Shown piece after piece: positions 48,252 to 60,243 of a stretch of DNA of 64,000 bases. Source of the stretch: Solea solea (lineage: Eukaryota > Chordata > Actinopteri > Pleuronectiformes > Soleidae); the NCBI RefSeq assembly GCF_958295425.1, contig NC_081153.1:19808720-19872719 (forward strand). Direction: 5' to 3'. The notes below the pieces were generated by a model. That model was not told the DNA's origin. It ran no database searches and saw nothing but the letters and a program-made list of their open reading frames with translations. How positions within the stretch are numbered: position 1 is the first letter of the stretch; each line of letters starts with the position of its first letter. Made by a program: the position numbers and the translations under genes.

Positions 48252-49277
48252 TCATAGTATAGCATGTCGTCCAAAAATTTAGTACGTGGTCCAAATTTTG
48301 ACTAATAAGTCATATATAGTACGTGGTCCAAATTTTGACAAAAAGGTCATAGTATAGTATGTCTTCAAAAATCCGTCAAAAAAGTCATAGTATAGCATGT
48401 TGTCCAAAATTGGTCAAAAAAGTCATAGTATAGTATATTGTCCAAATTTTGACAAAAATGTCATAGTATAGTATGTCGTCCAAATTTTGACAAAAATGTC
48501 ATAGTATAGTATGTGGTCCAAAATCGTTCAAAAATGTCATAGTATAGCATGTCGTCCAAAAAAGGTCAAAAAAGTCATAGTATAGTATGTCATCCAAAAT
48601 CGGTCAAAAATGTCATAGTATAATATGTCGTCCAAAATCGGTCAAAAATGTCATAGTATAGTATGTCGTCCAAAATCGGTCAAAAATGTCATAGTATAGC
48701 ATGTCGTCCAAAAAAGGTCAAAAAAGTCATAGTATAGTATGTCATCCAAAATCGGTCAAAAAAGTCATAGTATAGCATGTCGTCCAAAAATTTAGTACAT
48801 GGTCCAAATTTTGACTAATAAGTCATATATAGTACGTGGTCCAAATTTTGACAAAAAGGTCATAGTATAGTATGTCTTCAAAAATCCGTCAAAAAAGTCA
48901 TAGTATAGCATGTTGTCCAAAATTGGTCAAAAAAGTCATAGTATAGTATATTGTCCAAATTTTGACAAAAATGTCATAGTATAGTATGTCGTCCAAATTT
49001 TGACAAAAATGTCATAGTATAGTATGTGGTCCAAAATCGTTCAAAAATGTCATAGTATAGCATGTCGTCCAAAAAAGGTCAAAAAAGTCATAGTATAGTA
49101 TGTCATCCAAAATCGGTCAAAAATGTCATAGTATAATATGTCGTCCAAAATCGGTCAAAAATGTCATAGTATAGTATGTCGTCCAAAATCGGTCAAAAAT
49201 GTCATAGTATAGCATGTCGTCCAAAAAAGGTCAAAAAAGTCATAGTATAGTATGTCATCCAAAATCGGTCAAAAATG
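48252..49277. repeat. Two adjacent ~513-bp higher-order units
   Basis: The marker AAAAATTTAGTAC, then TGACTAATAAGTCATATATA, occurs at about 48,275 and 48,788. The variant order that follows (GTCTTCAAAAATCC, GTTGTCCAAAATTGG, ATTGTCCAAATTTTG, GTGGTCCAAAATCGTTC) is repeated in the same sequence in both units. They are almost identical apart from single bases (ACGTGG versus ACATGG). Confidence 0.8.
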
Positions 49278-50767
49278 TCATAGTATAATATGTCGTTCAA
49301 AATCGGTCGAAAAAGTCATAGTATAGTATGTCGTCCAAAATCGGTCAAAAATGTCATAGTATAGCATGTCGTCCAAAAAAGGTAAAAAATGTCATAGTAT
49401 AGTATGTCGTCCAAAATCGGTTGAAAATGTCATAGTATAGTATGTCTTCCAAAATCCGTCAAAAAAGTCATAGTATAGTATGTCATCCAAAATTGGTCAA
49501 AAATGTCATAGTATAGTATGTCGTCCAAAATCGCTCAAAAATGTCATAGTATAGTATGTCGTCCAAAAAAGGTCAAAAATGGCGTAGTATAGTATGTCGT
49601 CCAAAAAAAGTCAAAAATGTCATAGTATAGTATGTCGTCCAAAATCGGTCGAAAAAGTCATAGTATAGTATGTCGTCCAAAATCGGTCAAAAAAGTCATA
49701 GTATAGTATGTCGTCCAAAATCAGTCAAAAAAGTCATAGTATAGCATGTTGTCCAAAATTGGTCAAAAAAGTCATAGTATAGTATATTGTCCAAATTTTG
49801 ACAAAAATGTCATAGTATAGTATGTCGTCCAAAATCGGTCAAAAATGTCATAGTATAGTATGTCGTCCAAAATCAGTCAAAAATGGTGTTGTATAGTATT
49901 TCGTCCAAACCGGTCAAAAAAACTCATAGTATAGTATGTCGTCCAAAATCGGTCAAAAATGTCATAGTATAGTATGTCGTCCAAAATCGGTCAAAAATGT
50001 CATAGTATAGTATGTCGTCCAAAAAAGGTCAAAAATGGCGTAGTATAGTATGTCGTCCAAAAAAGGTCAAAAATGTCATAGTACAGTATGTCGTCCAAAA
50101 TCGGTCGAAAAAGTCGTAGTATAGTATGTCGTCCAAAATCGGTCAAAAATGTCATAGTATAGTATGTCGTCCAAAATCAGTCAAAAAAGTCATAGTATAG
50201 CATGTTGTCCAAAATCGGTCAAAAATGTCATAGTAGAGTATATTGTCCAAATTTTGACAAAAATGTCATAGTATAGTATGTCGTCCAAAATCGGTCAAAA
50301 ATGTCATAGTATAGTATGTCGTCCAAAATCGGTCAAAAATGTCATAGTATAGCATGTCGTCCAAAAAAGGTCAAAAATGTCATAGTATAGTATGTCATCC
50401 AAAATCGGTCAAAAATGTCATAGTATAGTATGTCGTCCAAAATCAGTCAAAAATGTCATAGTATAGCATGTCGTCCAAAAAAGGTCAAAAATGTCATAGT
50501 ATAGTATGTCGTCCAAAATCGGTTGAAAATGTCATAGTATAGTATGTCTTCCAAAATCCGTCAAAAAAGTCATAGTATAGTATGTGATCCAAAATCAGTC
50601 AAAAAAGTCATAGTATAGTATGTCGTCCAAAATCGGTCAAAAAAGTCATAGTATAGTATGTCGTCCAAAATCGGTCAAAAATGTCATAGTATAGTATGTC
50701 GTCCAAAAATGGTATAGTATGTCTTCCAAATAAACCACAGTACTTCTCAGGATCACAGAAGGTACTT

Positions 50768-50836
50768 GGTCCAACGAGGACTTGAACCGTGGTCTCCTAA
50801 GTGAAAGGCGAAAGTTCTATCCACTACACTAACCTT
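50768..50836 (-). repeat. tRNA-like cassette, copy 1
   Basis: Read on the minus strand: TAGTGTAGTGG is an exact A-box match, CGCCTTTCAC is an anticodon-arm-like segment (TTC at the place of a Glu anticodon; overall close to tRNA-Asp/Glu), and GGTTCAAGTCC fits the B-box pattern GWTCRANNC. The acceptor ends do not pair, so it is a tRNA-derived pseudogene or SINE head, not a working tRNA. The first T5 stop on this strand is at 50,705-50,709, predicting a Pol III RNA of about 140 nt. Confidence 0.7.
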
Positions 50837-51932
50837 GTTGTCCAATGTGCATCCAAATCATCATACTATAGTAAGTCGTCCAAAATCGGTCAAAAATGTC
50901 ATAGTATAGTATGTCGTCCAAAATCGGTCAAAAATGTCATAGTATAGTATGTCATCCAAAATCGGTCAAAAATGTCATAGTATAGTATGTTGTCCAAAAT
51001 CAGTCAAAAATGTCATAGTATAGCATGTCGTCCAAAAAAGGTCAAAAATGTCATAGTATAGTATGTCGTCCAAAAAAGGTCAAAAATGTCATAGTATAGT
51101 ATGTCGTCCAAAATCGGTTGAAAATGTCATAGTATAGTATGTCTTCCAAAATCGGTCAAAAAAGTCATAGTATAGTATGTCATCCAAAATCGGTCAAAAA
51201 TGTCATAGTATAATATGTCGTCCAAAATCGGTCAAAAATGTCATAGTATAGTATGTCGTCCAAAATCGGTCAAAAATGTCATAGTATAGCATGTCGTCCA
51301 AAAAAGGTCAAAAAAGTCATAGTATAGTATGTCATCCAAAATCGGTCAAAAATGTCATAGTATAATATGTCGTTCAAAATCGGTCGAAAAAGTCATAGTA
51401 TAGTATGTCGTCCAAAATCGGTCAAAAATGTCATAGTATAGCATGTCGTCCAAAAAAGGTCAAAAATGTCATAGTATAGCATGTCGTCCAAAAAAGGTCA
51501 AAAATGTCATAGTATAGTATGTCGTCCAAAATCGGTTGAAAATGTCATAGTATAGTATGTCTTCCAAAATCGGTCAAAAAAGTCATAGTATAGTATGTCG
51601 TCCAAAATCAGTCAAAAATGTCATAGTATAGCATGTCGTCCAAAAAAGGTCAAAAATGTCATAGTATAGTATGTCGTCCAAAATCGGTTGAAAATGTCAT
51701 AGTATAGTATGTCTTCCAAAATCCGTCAAAAAAGTCATAGTATAGTATGTGATCCAAAATCAGTCAAAAAAGTCATAGTATAGTATGTCGTCCAAAATCG
51801 GTCAAAAAAGTTATAGTATAGTATGTCGTCCAAAATCGGTCAAAAATGTCATAGTATAGTATGTCGTCCAAAAATGGTATAGTATGTCTTCCAAATAAAC
51901 CACAGTACTTCTCAGGATCACAGAAGGTACTT

Positions 51933-52001
51933 GGTCCAACGAGGACTTGAACCGTGGTCTCCTAAGTGAAAGGCGAAAGTTCTTTCCACTACACTAACCT
52001 T
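51933..52001 (-). repeat. tRNA-like cassette, copy 2
   Basis: Same cassette 1,165 bp from copy 1, with the preceding monomer order also repeated, so the two form a higher-order unit. One base differs near the A box (CTTTCCACT for CTATCCACT on the plus strand); the box itself is unchanged. Confidence 0.7.
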
Positions 52002-53970
52002 GTTGTCCAATGTGCATCCAAATCATCATACTATAGTAAGTCGTCCAAAATCGGTCAAAAATGTCATAGTATAGTATGTCGTCCAAAATCGGTCAAAAAT
52101 GTCATAGTATAGTATGTCGTCCAAAATCGGTCAAAAATGTCATAGTATAGTATGTCGTCCAAAATCGGTCAAAAATGTCATAGTATAGCATGTCGTCCAA
52201 AATCGGTCAAAAATGTCATAGTATAGTATGTCGTCCAAAAAAGGTCAAAAATGTCATAGTATAGTATGTCGTCCAAAATCGGTTGAAAATGTCATAGTAT
52301 AGTATGTCTTCCAAAATCGGTCAAAAAAGTCATAGTATAGTATGTCGTCCAAAATCAGTCAAAAATGTCATAGTATAGCATGTCGTCCAAAATCGCTCAA
52401 AAATGTCATAGTATAGTATGTCGTCCAAAAAAGGTCAAAAATGGCGTAGTATAGTATGTCGTCCAAAAAAGGTCAAAAATGTCATAGTATAGTATGTCGT
52501 CCAAAATCGGTCGAAAAAGTCATAGTATAGTATGTCGTCCAAAATCGGTCAAAAAAGTCATAGTATAGTATGTCGTCCAAAATCAGTCAAAAAAGTCATA
52601 GTATAGCATGTTGTCCAAAATTGGTCAAAAAAGTCATAGTATAGTATATTGTCCAAATTTTGACAAAAATGTCATAGTATAGTATGTCGTCCAAAATCGG
52701 TCAAAAATGTCATAGTATAGTATGTCGTCCAAAATCAGTCAAAAATGGTGTTGTATAGTATTTCGTCCAAACCGGTCAAAAAACTCATAGTATAGTATGT
52801 CGTCCAAAATCGGTCAAAAATGTCATAGTATAGTATGTCGTCCAAAATCGGTCAAAAATGTCATAGTATAGTATGTCGTCCAAAAAAGGTCAAAAATGGC
52901 GTAGTATAGTATGTCGTCCAAAAAAGGTCAAAAATGTCATAGTTTAGTATGTCGTCCAAAATCGGTCGAAAAAGTCGTAGTATAGTATGTCGTCCAAAAT
53001 CGGTCAAAAATGTCATAGTATAGTATGTCGTCCAAAATCAGTCAAAAAAGTCATAGTATAGCATGTTGTCCAAAATTGGTCAAAAAAGTCATAGTATAGT
53101 ATATTGTCCAAATTTTGACAAAAATGTCATAGTATAGTATGTCGTCCAAATTTTGACAAAAATGTCATAGTATAGTATGTCGTCCAAAATCGTTCAAAAA
53201 TGTCATAGTATAGTATGTCGTCCAAAATCGGTCAAAAATGTCATAGTATAGTATGTCGTCCAAAATCGGTCAAAAATGTCATAGTATAGCATGTCGTCCA
53301 AAAAAGGTCAAAAATGTCATAGTATAGTATGTCATCCAAAATCGGTCAAAAATGTCATAGTATAATATGTCGTTCAAAATCGGTCGAAAAAGTCATAGTA
53401 TAGTATGTCGTCCAAAATCGGTCATAAAAGTCATAGTATAGTATGTCGTCCAAAATCGGTCGAAAATGACATAGTATAGTATGTCGTCCAAAATCGGTCA
53501 AAAATGTCATAGTATAGCATGTCGTCCAAAAAAGGTCAAAAATGTCATAGTATAGTATGTCGTCCAAAATCGGTTGAAAATGTCATAGTATAGTATGTCT
53601 TCCAAAATCGGTCAAAAAAGTCATAGTATAGTATGTCGTCCAAAATCAGTCAAAAATGTCATAGTATAGCATGTCGTCCAAAAAAGGTCAAAAATGTCAT
53701 AGTATAGTATGTCGTCCAAAATCGGTTGAAAATGTCATAGTATAGTATGTCTTCCAAAATCCGTCAAAAAAGTCATAGTATAGTATGTGATCCAAAATCA
53801 GTCAAAAAAGTCATAGTATAGTATGTCGTCCAAAATCGGTCAAAAAAGTCATAGTATAGTATGTCGTCCAAAATCGGTCAAAAATGTCATAGTATAGTAT
53901 GTCGTCCAAAAATGGTATAGTATGTCTTCCAAATAAACCACGGTACTTCTCAGGATCACAGAAGGTACTT

Positions 53971-54039
53971 GGTCCAACGAGGACTTGAACCGTGGTCTCC
54001 TAAGTGAAAGGCGAAAGTTCTATCCACTACACTAACCTT
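53971..54039 (-). repeat. tRNA-like cassette, copy 3
   Basis: A and B boxes intact. The flank has CCACGGTAC instead of CCACAGTAC, a variant shared only with copy 7, marking them as a duplicated pair. Confidence 0.7.
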
Positions 54040-54875
54040 GTTGTCCAATGTGCATCCAAATCATCATACTATACTAAGTCGTCCAAAATCGGTCAAAAAT
54101 GTCATAGTATAGTATGTCGTCCAAAATCGGTCAAAAATGTCATAGTATAGTATGTCATCCAAAATCGGTCAAAAATGTCATAGTATAGTATGTTGTCCAA
54201 AATCAGTCAAAAATGTCATAGTATAGCATGTCGTCCAAAAAAGGTCAAAAATGTCATAGTATAGTATGTCGTCCAAAAAAGGGTCAAAAATGTCATAGTA
54301 TAGTATGTCGTCCAAAATCGGTCGAAAAAGTCATAGTATAGTATGTCGTCCAAAATCGGTCAAAAATGTCATAGTATAGTATGTCGTCCAAAATCAGTCA
54401 AAAATGTCATAGTATAGCATGTCGTCCAAAATCGGTCAAAAATGTCATAGTATAGTATGTCGTCCAAAAAAGGTCAAAAATGTCATAGTATAGTATGTCG
54501 TCCAAAATCGGTTGAAAATGTCATAGTATAGTATGTCTTCCAAAATCGGTCAAAAAAGTCATAGTATAGTATGTCGTCCAAAATCAGTCAAAAATGTCAT
54601 AGTATAGCATGTCGTCCAAAAAAGGTCAAAAATGTCATAGTATAGTATGTCGTCCAAAATCGGTTGAAAATGTCATAGTAAAGTATGTCTTCCAAAATCC
54701 GTCAAAAAAGTCATAGTATAGTATGTCATCCAAAATCGGTCAAAAATGTCATAGTATAGTATGTCGTCCAAAATCGGTCAAAAAAGTCATAGTATAGTAT
54801 GTCGTCCAAAAATGGTATAGTATAGTATGTCTTCCAAATAAACCACAGTACTTCTCAGGATCACAGAAGGTACTT

Positions 54876-54943
54876 GGTCCAACGAGGACTTGAACCGTGG
54901 TCTCCTAGTGAAAGGCGAAAGTTCTATCCACTACACTAACCTT
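54876..54943 (-). repeat. tRNA-like cassette, copy 4
   Basis: 68 nt: one A is missing from the CCTAAGTG segment, a deletion shared with copy 8. A and B boxes intact. Confidence 0.7.
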
Positions 54944-55421
54944 GTTGTCCAATGTGCATCCAAATCATCATACTATAGTAAGTCGTCCAAAATCGGTCAA
55001 AAATGTCATAGTATAGTATGTCGTCCAAAATCGGTCAAAAATGTCATAGTATAGTATGTCGTCCAAAATCGGTCAAAAATGTCATAGTATAGTATGTCGT
55101 CCAAAATCGGTCAAAAATGTCATAGTATAGTATGTCATTCAAAATCGGTCGAAAAAGTCATAGTATAGTATGTCGTCCAAAATCGGTCATAAAAGTCATA
55201 GTATAGTACGTCGTCCAAAATCGGTCGAAAATGTCATAGTATAGTATGTCGTCCAAAATCGGTCAAAAATGTCATAGTATAGCATGTCGTCCAAAATCGG
55301 TCAAAAATGTCATAGTATAGTATGTCGTTCAAAAAAGTCATAGAATAGTATGTCGTCCAGAAATGGTATAGTATGTCTTCCAATTTAACCACAGTACTTC
55401 TCAGGATCGCAGAAGGTACTT

Positions 55422-55490
55422 GGTCCAACGAGGACTTGAACCGTGGTCTCCTTAATGAAAGGCGAAAGTTCTACCCACTACACTAACCTT
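55422..55490 (-). repeat. tRNA-like cassette, copy 5
   Basis: Carries CCTTAATG in place of CCTAAGTG, GATCGCAG for GATCACAG and an AATTTAACC flank, all shared with copy 9. A and B boxes intact. Confidence 0.7.
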
Positions 55491-55930
55491 GTTGTCCAAA
55501 GGGCATCCAAATCATCATAGTATAGTAAGTCGTCCAAAATCGGTCAAAAATGTCATAGTATAGTATGTCGTCCAAAATCGGTCAAAAATGTCATAGTATA
55601 GTATGTCGTCCAAAATCGGTTGAAAATGTCATAGTATAGTATGTCTTCCAAAATCCGTCAAAAAAGTCATAGTATAGTATGCGATCCAAAATCGGTCAAA
55701 AATGTCATAGTATAGTATGTCGTCCAAAATCGGTCGAAAAAGTCATAGTATAGTATGTCGTCCAAAATCGGTCAAAAATGTCATAGTATAGCATGTCGTC
55801 CAAAATCGGTCAAAAATGTCATAGTATAGTATGTCTTTCAAAAAAGTCATAGAATAGTATGTCGTCCAGAAATGGTATAGTATGTCTTCCAATTTAACCA
55901 CAGTACTTCTCAGGATCGCAGAAGGTACTT

Positions 55931-55999
55931 GGTCCAACGAGGACTTGAACCGTGGTCTCCTAAGTGAAAGGCGAAAGTTCTACCCACTACACTAACCTT
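55931..55999 (-). repeat. tRNA-like cassette, copy 6
   Basis: 509 bp from copy 5, with the GATCGCAG and AATTTAACC flank shared by copies 5, 9 and 10. A and B boxes intact. Confidence 0.7.
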
Positions 56000-58215
56000 G
56001 TTGTCCAAAGGGCATCCAAATCATCATACTATAGTAAGTTGTTCAAAATCGATCAAAAAAGTCATAGTATAGTATGTCGTCCAAAAAAGGTCAAAAATGT
56101 CATAGTATAGTTTGTCGTCCAAAATCGGTCAAAAATGTCATAGTATAGTATGTCGTCCAAAAACGGTCAAAAAAGTCATTGTATAGCATGTCGTCCAAAT
56201 TGGTCAAAAAAGTCATAGTATAGTATGTCGTTCAAAATCGATCAAAAAAGTCATAGTATAGTACGTCGTCCAAAATCGGTCAAAAAAGGCATAGTATAGT
56301 ATGTCGTCCAAAATCGGTCGAAAATGTCATAGTATAGTATGTCGTCCAAAATCGGTCAAAAATGTCATAGTATAGCATGTCGTCCAAAATCGGTCAAAAA
56401 AGTCATAGTATAGCATGTCGTCCAAATTGGTCAAAAAAGTCATAGTATAGTATGTCGTCCAAAATCGGTCAAAAAAGTCATAGTATAGTATGTCGTCCAA
56501 ATTGGTCAAAAAAGTCATAGTATAGTATGTCGTCCAAAATTGGTCAAAAAAGGCATAGTATAGTATGTCGTCCAAAATTGGTCAAAAAAGTCATAGTATA
56601 GCATGTCGTCCAAATTGGTCAAAAAAGTCATAGTATAGCATGTCATCCAAAATTGGTCAAAAAAGGCATAGTATAGTATGTCGTCCAAAATTGGTCAAAA
56701 AAGTCATAGTATAGCATGTCGTCCAAATTGGTCAAAAAAGTCATAGTATAGTATGTCGTCAAAAATCGGTCAAAAATGTAAAAGTATAGTATGTCGTCCA
56801 AAATCGGTCAGAAAAGTCATAGTATAGTATGTCGTCCAAAATCGGTCAAAAATGTAATAGTATAGTATGTCGTCCGAATTGGTCAAAAAAGTCATAGTAT
56901 AGTATGTCGTCCAAAACTGGTCAGAAAAGTCATAGTATAGTATCTCGTCCAAAAAAGTCATAGTATAGTATGTCGTCCAAAATCGGTCAAAAAAGTCATA
57001 GTATAGTATGTCGTCCAAAATCGGTCGAAAATGTCATAGTATAGTATGTCGTCCAAAATCGGTCAAAAATGGCATAGTATAGCATGTCGTCCAAATTGGT
57101 CAAAAAAGTCTTATTATAGCATGTCGTCCAAAATTGGTCAAAAAAGGCATAGTATAGTATGTCGTCCAAAAAAGGTCAAAAATGTCATAGTTTAGTATGT
57201 CGTCCAAAATCGGTCGAAAAAGTTGTAGTATAGTATGTCGTCCAAAATCGGTCAAAAATGTCATAGTATAGTATGTCGTCCAAAATCAGTCAAAAAAGTC
57301 ATAGTATAGCATGTTGTCCAAAATTGGTCAAAAAAGTCATAGTATAGTATATTGTCCAAATTTTGACAAAAATGTCATAGTATAGTATGTCGTCCAAATT
57401 TTGACAAAATGTCATAGTATAGTATGTCGTCCAAAATCGTTCAAAAATGTCATAGTATAGTATGTCGTCCAAAATCGGTCAAAAATGTCATAGTATAGTA
57501 TGTCGTCCAAAATCGGTCAAAAATGTCATAGTATAGCATGTCGTCCAAAAAAGGTCAAAAATGTCATAGTATAGTATGTCATCCAAAATCGGTCAAAAAT
57601 GTCATAGTATAATATGTCGTTCAAAATCGGTCGAAAAAGTCATAGTATAGTATGTCGTCCAAAATCGGTCATAAAAGTCATAGTATAGTATGTCGTCCAA
57701 AATCGGTCGAAAATGACATAGTATAGTATGTCGTCCAAAATCGGTCAAAAATGTCATAGTATAGCATGTCGTCCAAAAAGGTCAAAAATGTCATAGTATA
57801 GTATGTCGTCCAAAATCGGTTGAAAATGTCATAGTATAGTATGTCTTCCAAAATCGGTCAAAAAAGTCATAGTATAGTATGTCGTCCAAAATCAGTCAAA
57901 AATGTCATAGTATAGCATGTCGTCCAAAAAAGGTCAAAAATGTCATAGTATAGTATGTCGTCCAAAATCGGTTGAAAATGTCATAGTATAGTATGTCTTC
58001 CAAAATCCGTCAAAAAAGTCATAGTATAGTATGTGATCCAAAATCAGTCAAAAAAGTCATAGTATAGTATGTCGTCCAAAATCGGTCAAAAAAGTCATAG
58101 TATAGTATGTCGTCCAAAATCGGTCAAAATGTCATAGTATAGTATGTCGTCCAAAAATGGTATAGTATGTCTTCCAAATAAACCACGGTACTTCTCAGGA
58201 TCACAGAAGGTACTT

Positions 58216-58284
58216 GGTCCAACGAGGACTTGAACCGTGGTCTCCTAAGTGAAAGGCGAAAGTTCTATCCACTACACTAACCTT
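58216..58284 (-). repeat. tRNA-like cassette, copy 7
   Basis: Partner of copy 3, offset 4,245 bp. A and B boxes intact. Confidence 0.7.
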
Positions 58285-59119
58285 GTTGTCCAATGTGCAT
58301 CCAAATCATCATACTATACTAAGTCGTCCAAAATCGGTCAAAAATGTCATAGTATAGTATGTCGTCCAAAATCGGTCAAAAATGTCATAGTATAGTATGT
58401 CATCCAAAATCGGTCAAAAATGTCATAGTATAGTATGTTGTCCAAAATCAGTCAAAAATGTCATAGTATAGCATGTCGTCCAAAAAAGGTCAAAAATGTC
58501 ATAGTATAGTATGTCGTCCAAAAAAGGTCAAAAATGTCATAGTATAGTATGTCGTCCAAAATCGGTCGAAAAAGTCATAGTATAGTATGTCGTCCAAAAT
58601 CGGTCAAAAATGTCATAGTATAGTATGTCGTCCAAAATCAGTCAAAAATGTCATAGTATAGCATGTCGTCCAAAATCGGTCAAAAATGTCATAGTATAGT
58701 ATGTCGTCCAAAAAAGGTCAAAAATGTCATAGTATAGTATGTCGTCCAAAATCGGTTGAAAATGTCATAGTATAGTATGTCTTCCAAAATCGGTCAAAAA
58801 AGTCATAGTATAGTATGTCGTCCAAAATCAGTCAAAAATGTCATAGTATAGCATGTCGTCCAAAAAAGGTCAAAAATGTCATAGTATAGTATGTCGTCCA
58901 AAATCGGTTGAAAATGTCATAGTAAAGTATGTCTTCCAAAATCCGTCAAAAAAGTCATAGTATAGTATGTCATCCAAAATCGGTCAAAAATGTCATAGTA
59001 TAGTATGTCGTCCAAAATCGGTCAAAAAAGTCATAGTATAGTATGTCGTCCAAAAATGGTATAGTATAGTATGTCTTCCAAATAAACCACAGTACTTCTC
59101 AGGATCACAGAAGGTACTT

Positions 59120-59187
59120 GGTCCAACGAGGACTTGAACCGTGGTCTCCTAGTGAAAGGCGAAAGTTCTATCCACTACACTAACCTT
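59120..59187 (-). repeat. tRNA-like cassette, copy 8
   Basis: Partner of copy 4, offset 4,244 bp, with the same one-base deletion. A and B boxes intact. Confidence 0.7.
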
Positions 59188-59665
59188 GTTGTCCAATGTG
59201 CATCCAAATCATCATACTATAGTAAGTCGTCCAAAATCGGTCAAAAATGTCATAGTATAGTATGTCGTCCAAAATCGGTCAAAAATGTCATAGTATAGTA
59301 TGTCGTCCAAAATCGGTCAAAAATGTCATAGTATAGTATGTCGTCCAAAATCGGTCAAAAATGTCATAGTATAGTATGTCATTCAAAATCGGTCGAAAAA
59401 GTCATAGTATAGTATGTCGTCCAAAATCGGTCATAAAAGTCATAGTATAGTACGTCGTCCAAAATCGGTCGAAAATGTCATAGTATAGTATGTCGTCCAA
59501 AATCGGTCAAAAATGTCATAGTATAGCATGTCGTCCAAAATCGGTCAAAAATGTCATAGTATAGTATGTCGTTCAAAAAAGTCATAGAATAGTATGTCGT
59601 CCAGAAATGGTATAGTATGTCTTCCAATTTAACCACAGTACTTCTCAGGATCGCAGAAGGTACTT

Positions 59666-59734
59666 GGTCCAACGAGGACTTGAACCGTGGTCTCCTTAAT
59701 GAAAGGCGAAAGTTCTACCCACTACACTAACCTT
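59666..59734 (-). repeat. tRNA-like cassette, copy 9
   Basis: Partner of copy 5, offset 4,244 bp. A and B boxes intact. Confidence 0.7.
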
Positions 59735-60174
59735 GTTGTCCAAAGGGCATCCAAATCATCATAGTATAGTAAGTCGTCCAAAATCGGTCAAAAATGTCAT
59801 AGTATAGTATGTCGTCCAAAATCGGTCAAAAATGTCATAGTATAGTATGTCGTCCAAAATCGGTTGAAAATGTCATAGTATAGTATGTCTTCCAAAATCC
59901 GTCAAAAAAGTCATAGTATAGTATGCGATCCAAAATCGGTCAAAAATGTCATAGTATAGTATGTCGTCCAAAATCGGTCGAAAAAGTCATAGTATAGTAT
60001 GTCGTCCAAAATCGGTCAAAAATGTCATAGTATAGCATGTCGTCCAAAATCGGTCAAAAATGTCATAGTATAGTATGTCTTTCAAAAAAGTCATAGAATA
60101 GTATGTCGTCCAGAAATGGTATAGTATGTCTTCCAATTTAACCACAGTACTTCTCAGGATCGCAGAAGGTACTT

Positions 60175-60243
60175 GGTCCAACGAGGACTTGAACCGTGGT
60201 CTCCTAAGTGAAAGGCGAAAGTTCTACCCACTACACTAACCTT
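60175..60243 (-). repeat. tRNA-like cassette, copy 10
   Basis: Partner of copy 6, offset 4,244 bp. A and B boxes intact. No further copy is seen between here and the window end. Confidence 0.7.

Larger units (their letters stand above)
52915..57160. repeat. Large higher-order unit A (~4.24 kb)
   Basis: Matches the following 4.24 kb in monomer-variant order, with the same four tRNA-like cassettes (copies 3-6). The left edge is set by the shared TAGTTTAGTATG variant (52,941 and 57,189). The right edge is where TGTCGTCCAAAA after the GGCATAG variant switches to the AAAGGTC type at about 57,165. Edges fall inside monomers and are good to a few tens of bases. Confidence 0.8.

Noticed and set aside
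50768..50836. Functional tRNA-Glu gene
   Set aside because: The A and B boxes fit, but the 5' and 3' acceptor parts do not pair and the anticodon and T stems have mismatches, so a working cloverleaf is unlikely.
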